This document shows, piece by piece, positions 58,347 through 64,000 of a stretch of DNA of 64,000 bases. The DNA is taken from positions 248,001 to 312,000 of the forward strand of contig NW_004457639.1 of the NCBI RefSeq assembly GCF_000203815.1, read 5' to 3'. The notes beneath the pieces are model-generated. The model saw only the letters and a list, made by a program, of their open reading frames with translations. It did not search any database and had not been told where the DNA came from. How positions within the stretch are numbered: the first letter of the stretch is position 1; every line of letters starts with the position of its first letter. Position numbers and translations under genes: made by a program. The DNA comes from Cavenderia fasciculata (taxonomy: Eukaryota; Evosea; Eumycetozoa; Acytosteliales; Cavenderiaceae).

Positions 58347-59423
58347 TATTTTAATTTTCTTTTAATTATTAAATTTAAATAAATAAATAATTGTTTGTTG
58401 TTTGTTGTTGTTGTTATTGTTGATGGTAAAAATGAGCAACTATTTATAATTTCTGAACAAAGGTTAAAGAGGAAATAAGAAAAATTAATAACAGATTTTC
58501 AATACGTGAGTTGGACATTATCATTATCATCATTATCAACTTGGCGATCTCTAGCCATCTTTCAATCTACCTACATCATTGTATTTGAATGACACTTGGA
58601 AATTTGTTTTTAATTTAGTTGGTTATAATTACTATTGATAGACAATATTTTGTTTTAACCAAATGATGGTGATGATGAATTAAAAAGGAGAAATGATCGT
58701 TTAATGGATAAAACGCGCGTATTGTTTCTTTTAACGTTCCATTTGGTTAGAGAGATCTCTTTATCAAATATATTCAAGCATGGTATACATATATGTGTAT
58801 GTGTACTTGTAGAGGAGGAGTAAAGGAGGGGAGGATTGTAGTAATATTTTTTGTTGTTGTTGTCTGTTTAGATTTGATCTTTATTTCAGACTGTTAATTA
58901 ATATTAATATTATAATTGTTTTTTTTTTAGAGGATGATGAGTAGCGATACAGCAGTTGTTTTAAAGTTTGTATGGTTTGTTGGTGGTGGGTGTATATAGG
59001 ACAGGGGGGGAGGTGGGGGATGGTAAAACAGTCACCTTTTTTGGATAATGTTTATCTTTTGTGATTGCCAACTAATAACGATACGGTCCATCCATATTCA
59101 TATGGGGTCGTTGTCAATCGAATAATCGTTCGTATGCGTGGGGGTTGGTACAACAGATATTTCAATATTGTCACAACCCTCAACACCCTCTTTCTTTTTT
59201 TTCCCAATTCCACTCAACCTGACGTTCCATTGGTCATGCTAGCAGCTGATTGATATCTATTTAACAACATGGTGTTTGTTATTGATTGAACATATTACAC
59301 ACGTAAAAAGAGCTATTATTATTATTATTATTATTTGGTTGTAATTATTCTTTGTGGAGGCATATTATTATTGTTTGTTGTTTGTTAGTTATGGTAAGTA
59401 TTATTGATGGATCTATCATTCTA
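58347..59423. promoter_or_regulatory. Promoter region of the matrix-protein gene, with a G-rich cluster
   Basis: About 1.08 kb between the start of the matrix gene and the stop of the RNase P subunit gene (both minus). Around 58980-59027 the plus strand has repeated G runs (GGTGGTGGGTG, then seven and five G in a row). A second G-rich word (GCGTGGGGGTTGG) lies near 59138. Developmental dictyostelid promoters often use G-rich GBF sites, so these are candidates. The rest is AT-rich. Confidence 0.5.
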
Positions 59424-59920
59424 TCAATTAGATAAAATAGGAGAGGAAATGGTAAATCTATTTTGATTTGCCAAAGATGTTAGGAATGCAGACACCTTTA
59501 AAACCCTGATAGAAATGAGTTGGTTTTGTTCGTTCTGATTTGCCATTGTAAATGATAACCAAACAGATTGGTGATGTCTATAAAAGGAACGACTGTTGTT
59601 AGAATCTATCTATCTATCTATATAGAATACATTGTATTATTATCAACATACTCTTTGATACATTTAACAATTGCAGTTTGATCGCTTTCATTGAATAGAA
59701 TGACATCTGAACTTAATACCAATCCTCCAGCTGATCCAAATCCTTGAACCAATGAATGATTAATCATACTTTGACATTCTTGTTTATTCTTTACTCTATT
59801 TTCTTTTTTTCTTTTAAAATAAAGGGTTAGGTTTTTAATATTGATGTTAACAGAATAATATATATTTTACATTTGTATCAAGAAATAGATATATTCTGGT
59901 TTAAATGATGTCTTGTTCAT
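59424..59920 (-). CDS. RNase P/MRP protein subunit, Pop5/Rpp14 class
   Basis: Three short exons, 59871-59920, 59652-59810 and 59424-59577 (introns 60 and 74 bp, both phase 2), 120 residues. None of the exons alone is a conspicuous reading frame. Joined, they read MNKTSFKPEYIYFLIQ, then NHSLVQGFGSAGGLVLSSDV, FNESDQTAIVKCIKEHHQSV and RVLKVSAFLTSLANQN. The pattern V..FG..G, a variable strand, T-A-I-V-K/R-C and a final R-V-L-x-V-S strand is that of the Pop5/Rpp14 fold. Rpp14 rather than Pop5 is suggested by the short length and the SAFLTSLA end. Role: protein cofactor for tRNA 5'-end processing in the nucleus. Divergent from the RanBP3-like gene, with 226 bp between starts. Confidence 0.75.
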
Positions 59921-60146
59921 TTCTTTCTTTCTTCTTCTTCTTCTTATTATTATTCTCTATGTTGATAGATCTTTGAGCTGACAATGAAACTATAAATCGA
60001 TAACCTTCCCTCGTTTTTTTTATTAATAAATTAGTTTTTTTTGCCATAGGTGATGATCATATCATCTCTGATTGTGCTTTCATTGTTTATGATTTGTTTC
60101 TTTTTCAACTGATTTGAGCAATAGTAAGAGCATTAGTAGTATTATA

Positions 60147-61543
60147 ATGGCAGGTAAGTTGTAAACAACATTCATTATTGTTATCGTTGGTATAGACAAC
60201 AACTTTGAATCTTATCATTGAATTTCATTTATATATATGTAGAAACAACTGAAGCATTGGTCGGAAAGAAGAGACAACACGACGAAGAGGAGGAAACTTC
60301 TACCGAGACTGTTACTGCAGAAACAGTAGAACAACCAGAAAAGGAACAACAAGAGGAAAAAGAAGAAAAACAAATCAAGTAATTATCATCCATTCATCAA
60401 TCGATCGAATTACAAAGATCAATATAACCCCGATTACTCATACCTTTATATATAATTTAGGAAGAAAAAGGTAGAAGAAGAAGAAGAACCAAAAGAAGAA
60501 AAGAAAGCTGAAGAGCCAAAGGAAGAAAAGAAGGTTGATGATGTAGAAAAGAAGGTAGATGGTGATGAAAAGAAAGGAGATGAAGAAAAGAAAGCAGATG
60601 AAGCTCCAAAACTATCGATTTTCAGTAATACATCCAATCCATGGAGTTTCTCTTCATTTGCATCAACCTCTACAACTGATGGATCCACCAAACCATTCTC
60701 TGTAATTATTCTTATTATATAGAAAGAGATATATATATAAACTCTTTGATTTTGTGACTAACATTTATTTGATCAATTATTAGAGCACATTTGGATCATT
60801 TGCTACAACATCAACATATTCATTTAATCTATCAAATACATCATCATTTTTAAAACCATCCAATGGAGAAAGCAATAGTGAAAACAAGAGCGAAAATACC
60901 TCTGCCGAAAATACTACAGGATCAGCAGGAGGCGAGGAAGGAGCAACTGGCGATTTCTGGACTTCATCTACCTATGTTCCAATTCTTCGTATGTAATGAA
61001 TTTCATATCAAACTAACCAACCATCCAATCATATGATGTGATATTAATTAATTATTTTCAAAAAAAAGAAAACCTTCAGCAGGTAGAAACCAAAACTGGA
61101 GAAGAAGGAGAAACTACTATATACTCTGCCAAGGCTAAATTATACGTTATGGAAGACACTTATAAAGAAAGAGGTGTTGGCACATTAAAATTAAATAAGG
61201 ATTCACAAGGAAATTCAAGATTGAGTATGTACATTGAAAATATTAATCTTTTTCTTTTTACTAATTGTTTTTTTATTTAGTATTTATTATTGATGGAAGT
61301 AAGAGAAGTGGTTTGAATGTATCTATTTTTGTAAAGATGACAATCGAAACGCCAACTGAAAAATCACTAAGATTTACAGCATTTGAAGATAACAAGTTTA
61401 CAACCTTTTTGGCCAACTTAAAGAAACCAGAAGAGGTTGAACAATTTGAAAAGAATATCAAGAAAAGAATCGACTATTTAAAGGAACAAAATGGAAAAGA
61501 AACAACAACAACAACAAAGACAGCTGAAGAAGAAAAGAAATAA
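60147..61543 (+). CDS. RanBP3-like protein with C-terminal Ran-binding domain
   Basis: Six exons: 60147-60153, 60243-60378, 60461-60701, 60784-60988, 61069-61224 and 61281-61543; 335 residues. The first coding exon is only ATG GCA G. The N-terminal half is Lys/Glu-rich with KKRQHDEEEE and KKKKVEEEEE, plausible nuclear-import signals. FG-like patches follow (FGSFATTSTYSFN). The C-terminal RanBD has LQQVETKTGEEGETTIYSAK, LYVMEDTYKERGVGTLKLN, SRLIFIIDG and ITIETPTEKSLRFTAFEDN-like strands. The E-V-x-T-G-E-E-x-E and E-R-G-V-G-x-L-K-L signatures define the family. Role: Ran-GTP-dependent nuclear export or import cofactor of the RanBP3/Nup50 type. The stop lies 89 bp from the stop of the convergent PPR gene. 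Confidence 0.88.
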
Positions 61544-61632
61544 AAGAAGAAGAAGCAATCTATTCATCTAGATATTGCGCGGTAAAAACGTCAACCATTT
61601 ATTATATTCAATTAAAATAATAGTCGATTATT

Positions 61633-63111
61633 TTAATTCTTTTTAATAATATGAAATTCCATATTACAATATCTATTATATTTATCCATTTGGTTTAATT
61701 TAAATGAAAGGGCTTCTAGACTACTAAATGTTTCACCGGTTGGTTGAACATTGTGTTGAGTCATTTGGTCGAGAATACCAAACGCTTGATCCAATTGTCC
61801 ACAACGACACAGAGATTCAATGATCGAGTTGAATGTGTGAATGTTTGGTTTCCAAGAGGTCGATGCCTCCAATGACACATTTTCATTGTAAAAGTCGTCC
61901 TCGATCGATGGTAATGATTCAACGATTGGCTTTTGGTTTCTTGTCATCATACCAAACAATTGCATCAATTCGTCGGATCGAGAGAGTCGTGCTAGTGATT
62001 CGTACATTTTGTAAAACGTCAATGTTGTTGTAGGTGTATTGTCAGCATCCATTTCTTTGATGATCTTTAGTGCTTGATCAACTGCTTCCTTGTTGTTATA
62101 CTGTTTTAATAGTGATTCTATTTGGTATTGTCTTGTCAAACAATTTAACTGACATTGATTCTGCTTCATTGCTTTGACGAGTGTTTCAATCTTGTCTGAT
62201 TGTCCCATTCTCGAGTGACATGCAATAATCGAGTTGAAACAATCAGTCATCTGATCGATACCATTGATTTGATGTGAAGCAATGTATTTTAAAAGAAAAG
62301 AGTATGCTTGATCTGGTCTATTTGCATCTGCTAGACCTTGTACAACAAGTGCGTATGATTCTTGATTGGGTTGCACCAATTTTTCTTTCATCATATCCTT
62401 TTCAATCAATGATATGCAACGATCGATTGAACCATTTGAAGCATAACATTTTAGCATCAAGTTGAATGTTTCTACTGTTGGTTGTATTGTGGTGTTTTGT
62501 TGTTGGGGATGACTATGTTGTTTGTTGTTGATCTTTTCGACAATGTCTCTGTTGTTGAGCATCTTGTAGAGATTGTCAATGATCAATTCTTGTGATCCTT
62601 TTTGAGTATACTCTACCATGAGTTGGTGAAAGTGATCCAATTGAATGGTTTGTTTGAATTGTAGTAATCTTCGAATGAGATGGTTGACAATATCTCTATC
62701 ATTCTTTAATCGACCACATACTCTTACCAGAGTAGCAATAGTAAGATTACTTCTATCGATAGGTACATCATTGTCAATCTCTACTCTTGCTTTTTCAATC
62801 TCTTGTAATAATCCTTCATCTTGATTAGATTCATTTGTTGAGTGTTCAACGATCGTTTCTCTTTGAATTTGTTTAATATTTGTCTTGTTCTTGTTTAATA
62901 TATCATTGACAGATGATACTTTCTTTTCCAATGTAATCTTGTTCATCCAATCTCCATTATCTTCTTCTACTTCTTCTTCTTGTTCAGGTTGATTTGAAGA
63001 AGTGGTTGAATATCGATTGATTGTAAATCTTGATGTTGCCAAAGTAACCAAATGTTGAGTCTTCAATAATGAAACATTATTGGTTGTATGTTTAATTAAT
63101 AATCTAAACAT
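61633..63111 (-). CDS. Mitochondrial pentatricopeptide-repeat (PPR) protein
   Basis: Single exon, 492 residues. The N-terminus is basic and Ser/Thr-rich without acidic residues for the first 35 positions (MFRLLIKHTTNNVSLLKTQH), as for a mitochondrial presequence. An acidic Glu-rich spacer follows. From about residue 210, degenerate 35-residue helical repeats recur: TVETFNLMLKCYASNGSIDR, QESYALVVQGLADANRPDQA, FNSIIACHSRMGQSDKIETL, FYKMYESLARLSRSDELMQL and HTFNSIIESLCRCGQLDQAF. Each has the PPR pattern of T/S/Y-F/Y-N-x-x-I-x-x-x. At least six repeats are visible, ending with a half repeat near the C-terminus. Expected role: binding of organellar RNA for processing, stability or translation. The RNA target cannot be predicted. 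Confidence 0.88.
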   Translation of the reverse strand: MFRLLIKHTTNNVSLLKTQHLVTLATSRFTINRYSTTSSNQPEQEEEVEEDNGDWMNKITLEKKVSSVNDILNKNKTNIKQIQRETIVEHSTNESNQDEGLLQEIEKARVEIDNDVPIDRSNLTIATLVRVCGRLKNDRDIVNHLIRRLLQFKQTIQLDHFHQLMVEYTQKGSQELIIDNLYKMLNNRDIVEKINNKQHSHPQQQNTTIQPTVETFNLMLKCYASNGSIDRCISLIEKDMMKEKLVQPNQESYALVVQGLADANRPDQAYSFLLKYIASHQINGIDQMTDCFNSIIACHSRMGQSDKIETLVKAMKQNQCQLNCLTRQYQIESLLKQYNNKEAVDQALKIIKEMDADNTPTTTLTFYKMYESLARLSRSDELMQLFGMMTRNQKPIVESLPSIEDDFYNENVSLEASTSWKPNIHTFNSIIESLCRCGQLDQAFGILDQMTQHNVQPTGETFSSLEALSFKLNQMDKYNRYCNMEFHIIKKN

Positions 63112-63263
63112 GTTTGATCGATTAACAAAATGATCTTTTTAAAATCATGTTGATGACAAATGTCAAAAAAAAAATATATTAATATTAATTAAATAAATTA
63201 AAAAAATAATTATACTATTCTATCTAAAATACAAATGGGTAGTATGTTTATTTATTTATTAAT

Positions 63264-64000
63264 TTATTGGTTTACATTGTTAAGGAAATCAGATAAATAT
63301 TTAAATATAATTTTTTGAGCTGGTGCAATAGTTGAAGGTGTAAAAAGACGGGGAATGTACATATCGGCGGTATGGGCAGCTCCATGAATTAATAGAGTTT
63401 GGATTGATGATGAAGCTGGTTTTGGATCCAAAATACCCAGTGCATGCCATGGATCAATGTCACCATTGATATACATTATATTGGATGCTGATGGATCTAA
63501 TCCTCCATATTCTAAAATGGTCCAATTCACATTGGGAAGGAAGGCAAAACCAAATATGTCGGTACACTGTTTTATTTGGAAATCAATTTCGAATAAATGT
63601 CCAAATGGATGATTGTTTGAAGTGGATGATTGATAGTATCCAAATTGAGTACATGTTTGGAAGAACCATTGACGACCTCCAACATTTGTATCATCATTGG
63701 TAATATTTGCGTATTCTTGAATCATTGATTGATAACTGACATCTACCAACTCTCCTTTTTGTGCATTATTCCATATTTGAATATAATTTGTAAGAGAATC
63801 ATTTGAATAGTTATTCATTATTAAACATAACTATAAAAAAAAATAATAATTATAATTGATAAATAATCAAAGGTCTTTTTTTATATATATTTAATCTTAC
63901 AGCTTCAACACTTTTAAAAGGACCTTCAATAAGATTATATTGAGTATCTCCCATAAAAGTACCAGCAAGAGATTGCATAAAGTTTGAAATATCGTCATCT
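63264..64000 (-). CDS. Serine carboxypeptidase S28 family (PCP/DPP2-like), C-terminal part
   Basis: Two exons are visible, 63901-64000 (continuing beyond the window) and 63264-63830, joined in phase 0 by a 70-bp intron (GTAAGA...TTATAG). About 222 C-terminal residues are seen. LAGTFMGDTQYNLIEG and GGRQWFFQTCTQFGYYQSS are characteristic of the S28 family (lysosomal Pro-X carboxypeptidase, DPP2, thymus-specific protease). The catalytic Asp is in NGDIDPWHALG and the catalytic His in LIHGAAHTADM; the Ser must lie outside the window. Several Asn-x-Ser/Thr sites fit a secreted or lysosomal glycoprotein. Role by family: release of residues after proline in acidic compartments. Confidence 0.92.

Overview
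The window is nuclear DNA from a dictyostelid social amoeba. The signs are long poly-Asn and poly-Gln tracts (AAC/CAA repeats), AT-rich intergenic DNA with homopolymers, short GT(A/A)TGT...TAG introns, an F-box/FNIP-repeat protein, an EcmA/EcmB-type cysteine-rich matrix protein, a ComC-like EGF surface protein and a TRE-like LINE tail beside a tRNA gene. Coding GC is higher than I would expect for D. discoideum, so another dictyostelid group is more likely. I cannot name the species.

Layout. 1-4.6 kb: the tail of one gene, a decayed F-box-type gene, an intact F-box/FNIP gene and a 5'-incomplete Cys-rich secreted protein. 4.9-14.5 kb (all minus): DDX3-type DEAD-box helicase, a two-TM protein, a phosducin-like protein (PhLP2/PDCL3 class), a SAM methyltransferase and poly(ADP-ribose) glycohydrolase. 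15-22 kb: OMA1 mitochondrial protease (+), an ER-type FKBP (-), a Rac-like GTPase without CAAX (-) and LARP4-type La protein (-, with a +1 frame break). 22.2-24.6 kb is a long gene-free stretch. 24.6-33.6 kb: succinyl-CoA ligase alpha (-), CCDC124 (+), MFAP1 (-) and a large ComC-like EGF membrane protein (+). 33.7-35.2 kb: a tRNA-Asp with retroelement tails on both sides. 35.5-44.5 kb (all minus): Nup133, a secreted GH13 amylase and a GATA factor. 44.5-46.3 kb: a non-coding block with an unusual hairpin cluster. 46.3-56 kb: a 3-methyladenine-glycosylase-like protein with a PIP-box-like motif (+), an AAC-rich-family protein (-, second +1 frame break), ARMC8 (+) and a REXO-type exonuclease (+). 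56.2-64 kb: a CTDC-repeat matrix protein (-), an unlisted small RNase P subunit (Pop5/Rpp14 class, -), a RanBP3-like protein (+), a PPR protein (-) and the C-terminal part of an S28 peptidase (-).

There is no operon-like or defence-system organisation; this is a compact eukaryotic gene neighbourhood. Two divergent pairs share short promoters (scsA/CCDC124, 279 bp; RNase P subunit/RanBP3-like, 226 bp) and several pairs converge within about 100-300 bp. I rebuilt exon structures by hand from GT-AG sites, phase agreement and protein continuity; multi-exon genes are listed by outer limits with introns in the text. I did not find an obviously new biological system. The best leads are the tRNA-flanking retroelement pair, the two genes split by a +1 frame change, the PIP-box glycosylase-like protein, and the GC-rich hairpin cluster at 45.5-46.0 kb.
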